Of a stretch of 64,000 nt of DNA, positions 23,551 to 35,756 are shown in pieces. Both the position numbers and the translations under genes were made by a program. The stretch is taken from positions 27,847,148 through 27,911,147 of the forward strand of contig NC_090706.1 of NCBI RefSeq assembly GCF_040954835.1, read 5' to 3'. The stretch comes from Lepisosteus oculatus. Lineage: Eukaryota; Chordata; Actinopteri; Semionotiformes; Lepisosteidae. Within the stretch, counting starts at the first letter, position 1, and each line of letters opens with the position of its first letter. The notes beneath the pieces are model-generated. The model was not told where the DNA came from and did not search any database. It saw only the letters and a program-made list of their open reading frames with translations.

Positions 23551-23554
23551 CCCT

Positions 23555-24305
23555 CTGTTAAGTTTGCCCAAATCAGCCCTAATTCATGGGACCAAAACAA
23601 TGCACGCATACAGTGTTCTACTGCAGTAGCATATTTTGCTTAGCTCCACTCTCACCCTTTCCACCTGTCAACAGACTTAAAATGCCAAGACAGAACCTGG
23701 TTCTGTCATCCTACACATTGGGTGATCTGAGCTAAAAATCAAGGAATTATTTTCTGAGATGCATTTTAATACCTCGTTGTAAAAGAAAAGGTGATTAATA
23801 AAAAAGCATTTAGAAGTCGCCAAAACCTGCAGATGTTATTCTTTACAAACGTTTCCTGTGGTGTCCAGGTAGGTGAGAAAAACACCATGACATCACGGCA
23901 AAGCAGAGGACTTTACAGTAAAGTACCACACGAGATGAGATGTAGGGAAAAATAGTACCGCACCCTGTGTGCGTCGTACAACTGCAAAACTGCCACACAA
24001 ACACACATTCCCTTGCTGACCTTCAAAAGACAAAACAGGTAGAGGGGATACCTTTCTTTATGAAGCTGTCAGTCAGCTGGAATGACCACAATCTGCATTG
24101 AGCAGAACAGAATCCAGAAAGCTCATCCCACTTTTCTTAGCCTTTCGGGGTACCCACTGTCATAGACTGTTAATGCCCTTCTCAGATCCCAAAGGCTACA
24201 AGCCAAAGCGTGTTGTTTAAAGTTCACTTTAAATCGATAGGTTATGAACACTTTTAAACCATGTTTATTTTATTGATTTCACAAGACTATGTTTTTTTTT
24301 TCAGA
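23555..24305. other. non-coding stretch
   Basis: No coding exon or clear repeat is seen before the 3' end of the LINE that begins at about 24308. Confidence 0.4.
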
Positions 24306-24307
24306 GA

Positions 24308-26195
24308 CTAGTTCAAGTTCAAGTTCATTGTCATTATACTCATATACAGGTATATGGGACGACGAAATTCTATTTAGCTAGCTCTCAGACGGTAAGAAGT
24401 ACAAAAAAAAACCAACAACAATACAATTGTATAAGAAAAGAAAGACAGAGACAACAGGCAATGTGCAAAACAACAACAGTTAACAGGTTATGTGCAAAAC
24501 AACATCAGATGTGCAAAATCGTACATCAGCAAAATGAAATAAAGGATAGAAAATTAGCTTCTTGACATATGAGGTAGAGGTAGATTTCAATGTGTGTTTG
24601 AGTTTTGGTAAAGACAGAAGGCACTGTGAGGTTCATATCGTAGGTGAGAGAGGCTGGGAGTTTAATAGTCTGATAGTGCGGGGGTACCGTTTTCCAGATG
24701 GTAGAGGGTCATACAGTCTGTAGCTGGGGTGCGTGGGGTCTTTGGTGATGCTTTCTAAAGCACTGTCTGTCATAAATGTCCTGGATGGATGGGAAAGCAA
24801 CCCCAGTGATTTTCACCACCCGCTGAAGGGCTTTGCGGTCAGCAGTACTACAATTGCCATACCACACTGTGATGCAACCTGTCAGTATGGTTTCTGTAGT
24901 GCATCTGTATAAGTTAGTGAGGATCTGGGGATTAATCTTAGCCTTCTTCAACTGTCTAGGGAAGTACAGGCGCTGTTGCGCTTTCTTGATCAGACAGGTG
25001 GCGTTGAGAGACCATGGGAGGTCCTCAGTGATATGGATGCCAAGGAATTTGAACTTACTGACCCTTCAGTCCCGTTGATGTGGATAGGGGCATGTCCATT
25101 TTGCAGTTTTATGAAATCAGCGATAAGCTCCTTGGTTTTGCTGACATTGAGGGTGAAGTTGTTGTCCTCCCACCATGTTGTAAGGAGATTGACCTCCTCC
25201 TTGTATCCCTCTCATCATTGTCTGTGATCAGACCTACTATGGTGTCATCGGCAAACTTGATGATGGAGTTGGTGTTGTGTTTGGCCTTACAGTCATGGGT
25301 ATAGAGGGAGTAGAGCATTGGACTAAGCACACAACCCTGGGGGACCCAAGTGTTCAGAGTTAGTGTGCCGGAGGTGTGGTTTCCAAACCTGACAGCCTGA
25401 GGTCTGCCTGTCAGAAAGTCCCAAATCCACTTGCAGAGGGTGGTGTCAAGACCCAGTACACTGAGTTTCTTGACTAGTTTCTCTGGAATGATAGTGTTAA
25501 AAGCTGAGCTGAAGTCAATGAATAGTAGTCTTGTGTATGTGTTATTTTTATCCAGATGGGATAGGCAATGGAGATTGCTTCATCTGTGGATCTGCAGGCT
25601 CTGAGGACGTGACTGGTTATGCCGTCGGGTCCTGCAGCCTTGTGTGTGTTCACTCTTAGCAGAGATCTCCTCACCTCATCTGCAGACAGTGAGAGCAGCT
25701 GGTCAGCTGCGGCGGATGCAGCTCTGATGGCTGGTTCTGTGTTGCTGGCTTCAAACCGAGCGAAGAAGGTGTTGAGCTCGTTAGGCAGGGAGGCATCATG
25801 GGCAGGTGCACAGATGTTCTTCCTCTTGTAGTCTGTGAGGGCCTGTATATCTTGCCACATGCGCCTTGGGTCATTGGTGGTGAAGTGTTCCTCTAATTCC
25901 TGTTTGAGTGTGTTTTTGCATGTTTAACACTATTGTTTAGATTGATCCTGGCTGACCTTAGTTCTGATTTATTGCCCGATTTGAATGCTGCATCCCTTGC
26001 TTTGATTAGGATGCGGACCTCACTGTTCATCCATAGTTTCTGGTTAGGAAAAGTTCTTGTTTCTTTTGTGAGTGTAACATCATCAGCACATTTCCTGATG
26101 TAGCTAGTGACTGATGATGCATATTCCTGTATGTCGGTGTATGATCCCTGTGTGGCTGCCTCTTTAAACACATCCCAGTTCTCGTCCTGTCACGT
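24308..26195 (-). mobile_element. L2-type non-LTR retrotransposon, 5'-truncated and degraded
   Basis: Minus-strand frames contain reverse-transcriptase blocks: HKAAGPDGITSHVLRAC (about 25640) and [13 protein letters not shown] followed by [11 protein letters not shown] with the FADD catalytic motif (about 25220-25320). The C-terminal part has ITGVAFPSIQDIYDRQC. The frame is broken into several pieces. The endonuclease end is absent, so the copy is 5'-truncated at about 26195. The 3' end lies by a TTCAAGTTCAAGTTCA short repeat at 24311-24330, the microsatellite tail type of this clade. It is non-functional. Confidence 0.85.
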
Positions 26196-26240
26196 TTACC
26201 GAGTGATGGCGTTTCTTTTTTAATCCTCTTCATCTCCAAA

Positions 26241-26914
26241 ATGGCAAAGTACTCATTTCGCAAGCTTCGAGCGTCTTTAGAAACGAAATGGTTTCCTCGG
26301 TTCTCCTGTCGGGTAAGAAAACATTGCTCTCACGCTGCCAGCAGGGAGGCAGTCGATGACACAGACGTGTCGCCGGGCCGTCAGCACCAACACAGACGGC
26401 ACTGGAGGAAGTCAATGTGTTATACCTCGGGGAACTTTGTAATAAGGCAGGACAGCAGATGCATTTTAGTTGGCTTTAGCAAAACGTGTGGGTTGATGCC
26501 ACAAAAAAAAACGTGGTTGCTCTTTTCCTTTCCTTTTTCACAGATGAAAGAGACGGCAGAACAAGTTACTAAAGCGAAGGACCCAACTAGCTGGGCTCTG
26601 GTTTCACCGAGTCGCCCACGCTGTGGTAAAAAAAAACATTATTTTGCCTGTCGGAGCAGGGTTTGTGTGCGAACTCTACGAACAGAACTGTCGCGCAGTG
26701 CCTGCGAGGGCGATTTTCATTTGAAACAGATGTTCTGGGCATGGCACCCTTTATCGAAGTTTGCTGGCGAAATTATTCTTTTATTTTCTCAACCGATTTC
26801 AGGTCTCCTGTGGTGGTAAAGAAAGGGACAAATAAATATATTCAGATAAACCCAGATAAACACCAGATGCTTGTTAACCAGATTATTAAAAAGTACAAGA
26901 ATGAATCTCCTTAA
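26241..26914 (+). other. unrecognised open region beside the LINE, possible small gene or chance
   Basis: A 192-codon frame runs from 26241 to 26819, and an overlapping frame ends at 26914 with an AT-rich lysine-rich peptide (YIQINPDKHQMLVNQIIKKY). Splice-like sites occur: CGG|GTAAGA at 26312, a pyrimidine-rich TTTTTCACAG before 26544, TGTG|GTAAAA near 26626 and GATTTCAG before 26803. Joining the first two pieces keeps frame, but the third piece does not stay in its lysine-rich frame. No domain is recognised. It could be a small gene, a pseudogene or chance. Confidence 0.2.
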
Positions 26915-26919
26915 GAAGA

Positions 26920-29900
26920 AGCGTGAGCATCCTATCAGGATTCTTATATCGAATTCAATAACGTACTTCACTTTGTCTGGCTTTTATAATTGGTCCTTAT
27001 TATTATTATTATTTTTGTTGTTGCAAATCCCGGGTTCTAAGCAATGCTTGAAGAGCTAGCGAGCTTATCAGCCGGTCGATAAAAAGTCTTCGGCAGGACT
27101 TCCCCGCGTCACCCCACGGAGTTTACAGAGAGGAAACGCTGTATCGAATACTTGACCAGAGTTTCCTTCTTCAACGCCGGCTGGGGTTTTCTCAGCCGAA
27201 TTCGGTTGAAGCTGTGTCGCACGGTTTGTAGGGAGACAATATGATAAAACATATTATTTTGTAGATTTCTGCCATTATTATTATTATTGCAATTTCATCA
27301 ATGCCGTCGGTCCATAGGAATGCCGTCTGCGTTACGCAAATAAGCATCAGCTACAAGTTTCGGAACATGTTTAATCCTGTGAACCAGTTTTCAATGAACA
27401 AGGGATAATGCGGGGACTTTCCATGTCTAAATGTGTACGTAGTGTGTTAAGTGGAATATACGCCTATGCAAATTAGCGTTGATCTCTGCCTTTATATACC
27501 AATGAGGCCAAAGAATGAAACAGAGCAATTGAATGTAGGTGGCTTTTTTTCTCTTTCTAAATCTGACATCAGTACTTATGACAGATGAATCAGCAACTGT
27601 TGAGAGTCCTAAGATTCGGTTACTTGGTAGCAGAATGAATCACCGAGTAGTGGTGATGATGTTTTTAAAACGGCGGCACAGAGAAAATGAAAGAAAAACC
27701 GAAGGAAAAGAAAAAACGAGATGAGAAAGAATAAGACAAACACGAAACTACCTTCGTCTGAACTTCCCGTGAGTAATTGAAAAGAATGAAAGGATAAACT
27801 GGTTTGTGTGAACGTGGGGCTCCCAGGTTAAGATCGCACCTGAAGACGTTATACGAAATGTACTATGACTTTAGGGTTATAACTTATACTGTATAGGTGG
27901 CCATTCTTTCATTGCAGATGTATGTACTGTACAGTATGTGTATTTTATGTGGGCATGGATTTTGTGGAAGTGTGGAAACAATACCAATAACATTTTTCGT
28001 TCTGTGCACACGCCTATTTCTTCATTGCACACTATGTCCTTAAAAAGACCGTATAAATGTATTCTATACGACATGTATAAAGATGGAAAGATATTGATAT
28101 TCTGTTATCATTCGCTGTCTAGCATATCTGGGTAGATGTTTAGCTCTTTTCTGAGATCAGTCAAGAGAATTGCCATATTTTTGGTGTATTAATAACAATA
28201 AAAAATAATGCTTTCAGTCCAACGTGTATTGACACATCACCGACTCTGGAACATTACATATTACATATAAAATTCGCGGCTGGGCGCGAGTATGAAATGA
28301 CAATGGAGTAGTCCGCTTGTATTTTAGAAAGTGAGGGGAAAGCCGGTGTTTTCCATGAATTATCGTTCTGTGCTGTGACTGAATAGACACAAAATAAATA
28401 TGTCAATTTACGTATTACAACGGATTTTTATAATTTTGACATTTCTCCAACGGCGAAGATTAATATAAGGGTTATAACCCTTTGTGAAAAATCTGATGAA
28501 TTGTTAAATGGAGAAACGGCTTCTTGTTTAGAAAGTCCGGACCACATTTAGAATTATTTGCAGTTTGGGGTCTTTGGAAAAGGGGTAGCCGATTATTTAT
28601 AACTGGTTTCAGAATAGAATTAACTAACATGATATTCATTGTTGCCTTCCACAGCTATTTGAATGTGTTCCTATTCACAAAGTGTAGTTTATCAGTGTGT
28701 GTATTAACAGCGTTATTGTGCGGTAAAACCACTCACAAACGGTAATATACTTTACAACACTTGTACTGCAGGGCAATTTTTGTTTCTTGGTAAATAAGTC
28801 TATAACGATGTTTCCAGAAACCAGAGAATTAGCAAATAACACCTCTCTCGTGTGTGTGATGCGATGTGTGCTGCTTATTAGAACAAAATATGCATTCTTT
28901 TTAATTACACAAAGTGAAGCAATAGAACAACATAATTTTCTGGGTTGAAGATTTGGTGTAACATCGTAATACAAATTGTTTTAGCAAAAGCAACGTTTTG
29001 TTGTTTTGTGTTTCATTTTCTCTGTAGTGCATTAGCTTTTAATCTTTCCTGGTAAACGACATCATAACTTGAAAAACAAGCAAAAACAGCAATCGCTGCA
29101 AATAACACCAGAGAAGACTGGTGTAAGGCTTTCGTTTTAAACGATTTAAATGTATACAGTGTATTAACATTTTTTCAGATATTATAAATGAATTTGTATG
29201 AAATGATTCTGTATAGCATATATTTTGTATGGGACTGTGAAAGGCCGAGTCCTCTCTGCACATTGGCTGATGTACTGCCTTTCGATATAAAAGTAGAAAT
29301 TATTCCAATTATTATTATACTGTGAACATTTAGAGCAAAGGGGAAAAAATGCAAAATAACAGAACAACTTTACAACTGAACGCAGAACAAAAACTCTTAA
29401 AAGAATAAAAGAACCTGTCTTAACATGCCAAGCATCAGTGAGTTAGCTGTTGAAGTACAGTACTGTGCTACAATGAAACATGTATTACATGGATTAATTT
29501 TGTATTTTCTGTTCCAAATAGAATGTGCTGTTCCAATTATTGCTGTTCTTGTGCTAGCGACCCGAAACGTTAGAGCATTTCCTACAGCTCTGTAATCAGG
29601 AGAATGAATTGCAGTTTCCAGTGTACTCGAGGTATTTTCGTGGATTTTTACTTCAGCTTTAAGTTTTGCTTTGTTTTATCATTCATCAGAGTTACAGAGA
29701 CGTGGCCAGGGGAATGTGACTGGAAATGCAGCTGTTTGGAAAAACAGGCCCTTTTTATCCATCAGGAGAAAGCTAGGATAGGTTGGAATTGGGCTGTTCC
29801 ATAACAGCAGCTGCTGGAAAAATCACAGAAATATCACAACAGCTGCCCTTTAAAATATCTGAATAAATAGCTTGATTCTCTGTCTGGTAATATTAACAAC

Positions 29901-32320
29901 AATGGCAATAGTCACTTCAGTAGTTCTGACCATAACAAAAACATTTACCTAAATTAGGATTCTGCTTTTTCCGGACTCAAATATTTTCACTAAGGGTGGA
30001 AGATTATTTTGCATTTTGGTACATAAACAATATAGCCATTCAAACAATCAGTTGAAAAAAAGAAATCATGTAATGAAAACAATTTTGCAGTTTGACTTTT
30101 AACCTGTTCAGTATCTTCATAATACTATGATTATACTTTGAATACTACAGTCAAAATACTATGATTCCTGGTTTTGGGAATGGAGATAAATACTGCAAAT
30201 GTAAAACATTTAACATAAATGGTAAGCTTTTTGGAAGATTTTTGGTTGTCTCAAAACGGGTGCAACAGAGAAAAAGAAATTCTAATTAATTGGCAGTGAT
30301 GTTTGTTGACTTTGCTCTCTGTTAATCAAAAGGTTACAGAGCACCCTTCACAAATGAAGACACTTTCTTCTTGTCTCTTGTGTTCTGTGTTTAATGTAAA
30401 GCATTCTCCAGGAATAGGAGTGAAGATTTTGACAAAAGTTTCCAGATTCAGTTAAAACAATTTATGTATATAGTTATTTAACTAGACACAAATTCTTTAC
30501 TCAGTCTGTATCGATTTACCCCTTCCCCCAAAGAACACGTTTCTTTTTGGCGGGAAAGCTCATGAGAGTAAAAAAGGTATCCATTTTAGAAACTATATGT
30601 GTGTTCTTGTGTGTGTTTGGATTTTCAAACAGTTCCCCTGAGTGTATTGTTGGAAACTGCATGAGAGCGTGTATTTCTGCCTCAATGGGACGTCCTGACA
30701 TCCACATTCAACCTTTGTCCTTTCACAGGGGACAGAGTAGACAAATGTTCATCCTGGGCTGTCCTGCCTGTTCAGCTCTGTGGACTTGGAGGCTCTGGCA
30801 GGAGGGTGTGTGGCTGGTGACGAACTCACAGTGGAAAACACAGCCCTGCCACGAGTGGGCCTGAAAGAAGAAGATGAGTAATGCTTCAGATGACGGGAGA
30901 TTGTTGGTGTGAAAAAAATCACTGATTCACCATGTGCTACAACAGCCTGCTTCTTTTAAAAACAGTGTTGAAAACTGCTATCAAAAAATATAATCTTACC
31001 AGCACACGCTGAGCTCGGTAGCACTGGTCTTTCCATGTATGGTTGCATTTCTGAAGCCCTTAATTTTCATGTCAGCTAACAGAAATGTATAAATGTGGGA
31101 AAGATACCACCAAATGCTGTTGTTTCTTAGAATATTATCGCATTATATGTCCTCAGGTTGTCATTTTGTTGTAATGTTCTGGATGCTTTGGCTCAGTTCT
31201 TACTTCACTACGCTTGAGGTTAATGTCTCTAAGCCAGTGGCGGCTGAGTTCCGGCGTGACTCTTGAGCTCAGAGAGAGCTGGAGTTGAATTTGATTTTAC
31301 AAGGTTTGCCCGGTTCCATGCGTGTAACACAATGCAGGCCTTGCCATGTTTTCAACATGGCTATTAGGACTGGGGCTGTGGGCTGAGATGGCGACATGTG
31401 ACAGGAAAAGGAAATGAGGTATGTAGCCCTGCGATGTGATTGGCTGAGTTGAGATATCAAGCCATAAAAGTGACAGGAAGAATGCCAGTGTTGGCTCTTT
31501 CTTCATTGAGGCTGATGAGCTAAGAACAGCAAGGTTTCAGTGGCAGCAAAATTGGTACCGACATGAAAATTACTTTAAGATATTATGAAGTTAAACTGGA
31601 AGATTCCATAGAGAGGTGAAAGAAGCCCAGGTAATAATTTTGAAAACCTAATAAAATGTTTGAGATTTAAATGTTATTGACTCATAGTGGTTGTGGAACA
31701 ACGTCTTTGTGGGTTTTTTTAACATAGTACATTCTATTCTTATTCATTCAAGGCAAGCAAAATGTTTCTCTTGTATCAAGTTAAAGTGTTGCTCTGTTTT
31801 AAGATGAACATCCTAAAGAATAATAAAATGTACAGTGCAATTGTAGAAAGATATGGAATTGGAGGGTACTGTGCTTAGCTTGGTTTCTGAGAATACTTGT
31901 TAAACTGTGCAAAACTTGGGATGCAAATTCTGCGCAAGAAACATGAGGTGATATTACAAGCCATGACGCGCTGCACCAGAGTGTGAACTGATAAGCCTCT
32001 GCATTTACAGTGTAGAGCTGAAAAGCAAAGAGTGATGAAATCTTTCACATGATTCCTGGAACACAGCTCTTACAAATAACAATAATGCTCAGTATAAAGC
32101 TTTAATAATTCTGTTTAGACCTTTTCAGAAATAACACACACAGATGGTGCACACACTAGTGCTGTAAGTACGATCCGTGGGACAGCTGCTAATCTATACA
32201 AAAAGGTATGTTTTGGAAGAGAATCTTTTCTCTTTCCTTCATGACTTTACAAAGGAAAAATGTTCTTGTTGCAAATATGATGTTTACTTCTAAAGTTCGG
32301 AATTTCATCAATGCTATGGG
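26920..32320. other. long AT-rich non-coding stretch
   Basis: No coding exon is recognised. ATT triplet runs occur near 27001 and 27280. Open frames are short and shadow each other on both strands. No known repeat family stands out. Confidence 0.4.
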
Positions 32321-32324
32321 GAGG

Positions 32325-32640
32325 ATGGGGGTGCAGTGGTTAGCGTTGCAGTCCCTGGGGTGCTATAGGTGTGGAGTTTGTCTGCTCTCCCTGTGTTTCC
32401 ATGTTCTTTCTCAATGTGCTCTGGTTTCCTCTCAAAGTGCAAAGACATGCTGGTAGGTTCATTGGTTTCTAGGTAAAACTGGCCCTGTTGTGAGTGTGTC
32501 TGTGTCTGCGTGTGCTCTGCGCTGGACTGGTGTCCTGTCCAGGGTGTATCCTGCCTTTTGCTTGTTGCTTGCTGGGATAGGCTCTGGCTCCCCCTTGACC
32601 CTGAATTGGATGAAGCAGTTAGAAAATGGATGGATGTTAT
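32325..32640 (+). repeat. TGGA-tail tRNA-derived SINE
   Basis: It starts GGGGTGCAGTGGTTAGCG, continues with GTCTGCTCTCCCTGTG, CAAAGACATGCTGGTAGG and GGACTGGTGTCCTGTCCAGG, and ends GAAAATGGATGGATG. Confidence 0.8.
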
Positions 32641-32644
32641 TACT

Positions 32645-35520
32645 ATTATAGGTGTTACAATTAAAAAGGTGTTGACCAATATATTTTTAACTTTAACAAC
32701 CAGAAAAGACATTTGAATGCCTTTTGATTTCAGTTCTGTTAAAGAGTCAAGAGGATATGACCCTGATAGACATAATGCATTGACTCCAGGAGACAGTCTG
32801 TGCTGATGTGGCTCCTGTGCCCTGAGTCATTCTTCAGCAGGGCGCCTTTAACCCCAGTTCACTCCTGCCTCTTGTCACAAGCTTGATGCTATGATCACAC
32901 TGCTCTGCGGAACGTGTATGCGTTTTGTACAGCTGGACATCGCCCATGAGAAGAGGTGGGAAAGCATGGAACAGCTGCTTGTGAGCTCAGGATTATGAAA
33001 TGGTAAGGGGGAGTCAGAAATAGCATGCAGAATAAGACCAAGGACTCTGCTTCTTCCCGTTAAGAATTGTGTGCTTTTAATTGTACGCGTGTGTGCTCTG
33101 TCTCTGTGTGTGTGCTTTAGCTTGTGGGAAGTGGAGTAAACCATTGTTTAGACATTATCAACTCGATCAAATGTACTGTAAGCGCTGGAAGAAAAGTCCT
33201 TTGAAACTAACACGGAAATTTACTTCGGTATTTTTTCCCCCACAAGGAACAGTATGTTCTTGGCCCGTCACGCCCCCGCCTTCACTTTCCAGGTAAAGCC
33301 GGCCAGTCCCGTCTCGACCTGCCGGGAAGGAAGCGCGGCCCTTTCTAGCCTCGTGATCAGTTCGCGCGGAGAACTAGGGGGGGTCCGGTTCGGGCGAGGA
33401 GCGCCGGGACCGCTGCGGAATTCTCGGCTTTGAGAACTGAATTCCAAGGGTTGAGGTTTACCGACCAGCCCATGGACCTCAGTTCTGGAGCTTGGGGTTT
33501 CTAAACGACACCGCTGGGACTCACACTTCCCTTCGCGCCTTTCTGAGTTGGAAAAGTACAGGGGCTGCGTCTGAAATGCAAGTGTTGTTTTTCTTTGGTC
33601 TTCAGTCCGTGGGGAAGCACAAAAGGCGTCTTGGAGAAATTGCAGACCGTATAAAAAGGACTGGCGGTGTTAGTATGTGTCATTCTGTTGCTGTGCAGGT
33701 CGTTGCTCAGTGGATTTCAAGCTGCCGGACGATTTCAACAGACAGAATAGAACTGAACTTAATGTTCCTCCCCCACATACACCCTCTTTGCCCGCAGGCC
33801 AGCAATGGCCTAGCTTTTTGCTGTTCTGTTAGGAAACACCGTAAAACTTGGGGTGTGTAGGTGACTTCATCCTGCCCACACCACTGGATCAACCCTCAAG
33901 TTTCGAAAGGTTAGATTTATGCAGAGATCCCTTGAAGAGCAAGCTGGATCACACGGCTAGCTCCTACACCAGATGCAAGCCTTGCTAGTTTCACAGTCCC
34001 GGGGTCAAACAGCTCTCTTTGTTAACCGCTAATGAGTGCCAAGAAACGCGATATGTTCTTGCGAAGACTTCAGGAAATATTTGAAAATTATGTTAGTCTT
34101 GCCATTTAAATTAAGGTTGGAATGAAATCAGAAAGGTGGCAATGGATAGATCACCCCATTCGAACATCATTGTGTGATGCTTTACGTATAACGCAGCTGA
34201 TTTCCATTTTATATTGGCTACAAAGATAATGTTAAAACATAACACCCCCATAAACAGATCGACGCGCAATCGCCTTCAAATGTATTGGCTTCGCTGTTAA
34301 AGAGCTCCCTCTACCGTGTTCAACTGGAAATGAAAGTTTCGTCTAGCTTTGGAGACACGAGCTGTAGTTATTTTTAATCCTGTGTCCCTCTAGAAATGCT
34401 TTTAGGTAGAGAAAAATCAGTCGTTTACAGTGCTGACCCGGAGAGTGCTCACTTTGCTCAAGTAAAAGCGCAGCACGTGCCCTACCTACGCCTCGAACCC
34501 GGGACCAGCGCCCTCCCAGCCCTACCCACTACTGCACTGGCCAACGGGGCTGGCAGAGTTCTGTTTTGTTTCTGTTGTTATTTATTAAAATGTCGATATA
34601 AAATGTACTAATATAAAAGTATAACTTATACATTTTAGTTGAGTGTATGTAACTTCGCTCCCTACCAACCATTTAATTCAATATTATAGCAACCACATAG
34701 GATCGTTCGACAACGATAAATGACTGTTTTGCAATAAACATTTTTGCTCTAACTTAACATTATGCGATTGATTTCTTCTTCTTCAACCTCCAGACCTGAC
34801 TTATGGTTTAAGATGTTTTTTTGAAAAACCGTTCGGGGCATTCAGCCTCTGTTGTACTCGGTTAACTATTGATACTGTGCTAACAGCGTTTGATTTATGC
34901 TTTCAACATTCACAACTTTTTGGATTTAGAAATATTTAATTTTACTCGAAATATAATTTATAGGAAATTAGCCGAGTGTTTAGACTACGTCAGTCCAGGC
35001 AGGTTTGCTAAAACATGAACTTCGCAGCCGTCTTAAAATTCAAACTTTTCTATATATAAAAATATAATATAGGTCAGCGCTACAGCAGCAAAATATAATA
35101 CAATAGTATACAATAAACTATATAGGTCCGTGCAGTAATATTGTTCTAGTATAATTTGTAATAAGTAGGCTACAGGTTGTACAATAGTAGTTACTTAATA
35201 AATCAAGTTAAGAAATATTACGTTTTACAGAGGAAAATTTAAGATTTTTTTTCACAAATACTTCAAAATAATCATTGAGACTGTGAATCTCAGTCAGATT
35301 ATGGTACAGAGAAATCTGATTCTTAACGTGCTCTCACGACTGAATCAGTCAGGGACGAGAAGGTGGGCAGACTTGAACCAGATTTTTTTTTCGCCATTTT
35401 GAAACGGCATTTAAATAGTTGAGACAGGCAGAACATCACCACATATTTGCAATCGTCCACTCCCCTCCATCTGCACGCTAATTCGGTAACAAACGGCAGC
35501 AGGGGTTTCGGGAGAGCTCG
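32645..35520. other. non-coding, includes a CpG-rich patch at 33240-33460
   Basis: Around 33240-33460 the sequence becomes GC- and CpG-rich (for example GTTCGCGCGGAG and GGTCCGGTTCGGGCGAGG) and could be a promoter or 5' UTR exon. No coding exon is recognised. A tRNA-like B-box fragment (CGCCTCGAACCCGGGACC) lies near 34490. Confidence 0.35.
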
Positions 35521-35570
35521 GTTAAGACGGACGACAAAGTCTTCAGTATCAACCGCCTGCCTCAGGAATC

Positions 35571-35756
35571 ATGATTCCCGGTATGTCATCTAAAAAAATC
35601 CGCACTGAAGGCAAATACAGCATTAGCTAATTCTGGGGGAGAAATAATTGTGCACCTTGGTTCGGTTCTGTCCAGGGTTCGGTGGAGGCAGCGCGGAAGA
35701 CACCAGATGGTGTTTCGCACAGGTGAAAGGTGACGTGGAGGTCAATGTCACAGAAG
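35571..35756 (+). CDS. ppp2r2b: ppp2r2b alternative N-terminus, two exons (PPP2R2A-like start), partial
   Basis: Exon A is the 10 bp 35571-35580 (ATGATTCCCG) with donor GTATGT. After a 95-bp intron, exon B is 35676-35756, with acceptor GTCCAG and donor GTAAGA. The spliced product begins MIPGFGGGSAEDTRWCFAQV and continues through KGDVEVNVTE, ending after GAA plus one base (phase 1). This parallels the PPP2R2A/D start, with GGG, WCF and QVKG shared, which likewise runs into the ADIISTVEFN WD40 exon in phase 1. The subunit directs PP2A to substrates. The gene is assigned as ppp2r2b because the B-beta-2 exon follows 9 kb downstream on the same strand. The remaining exons are not in the window, and this isoform's use is inferred. 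Confidence 0.75.

Noticed and set aside
25474-26171. Minus-strand frames as a host gene
   Set aside because: The peptides are reverse-transcriptase and linker regions of a degraded L2-type LINE.
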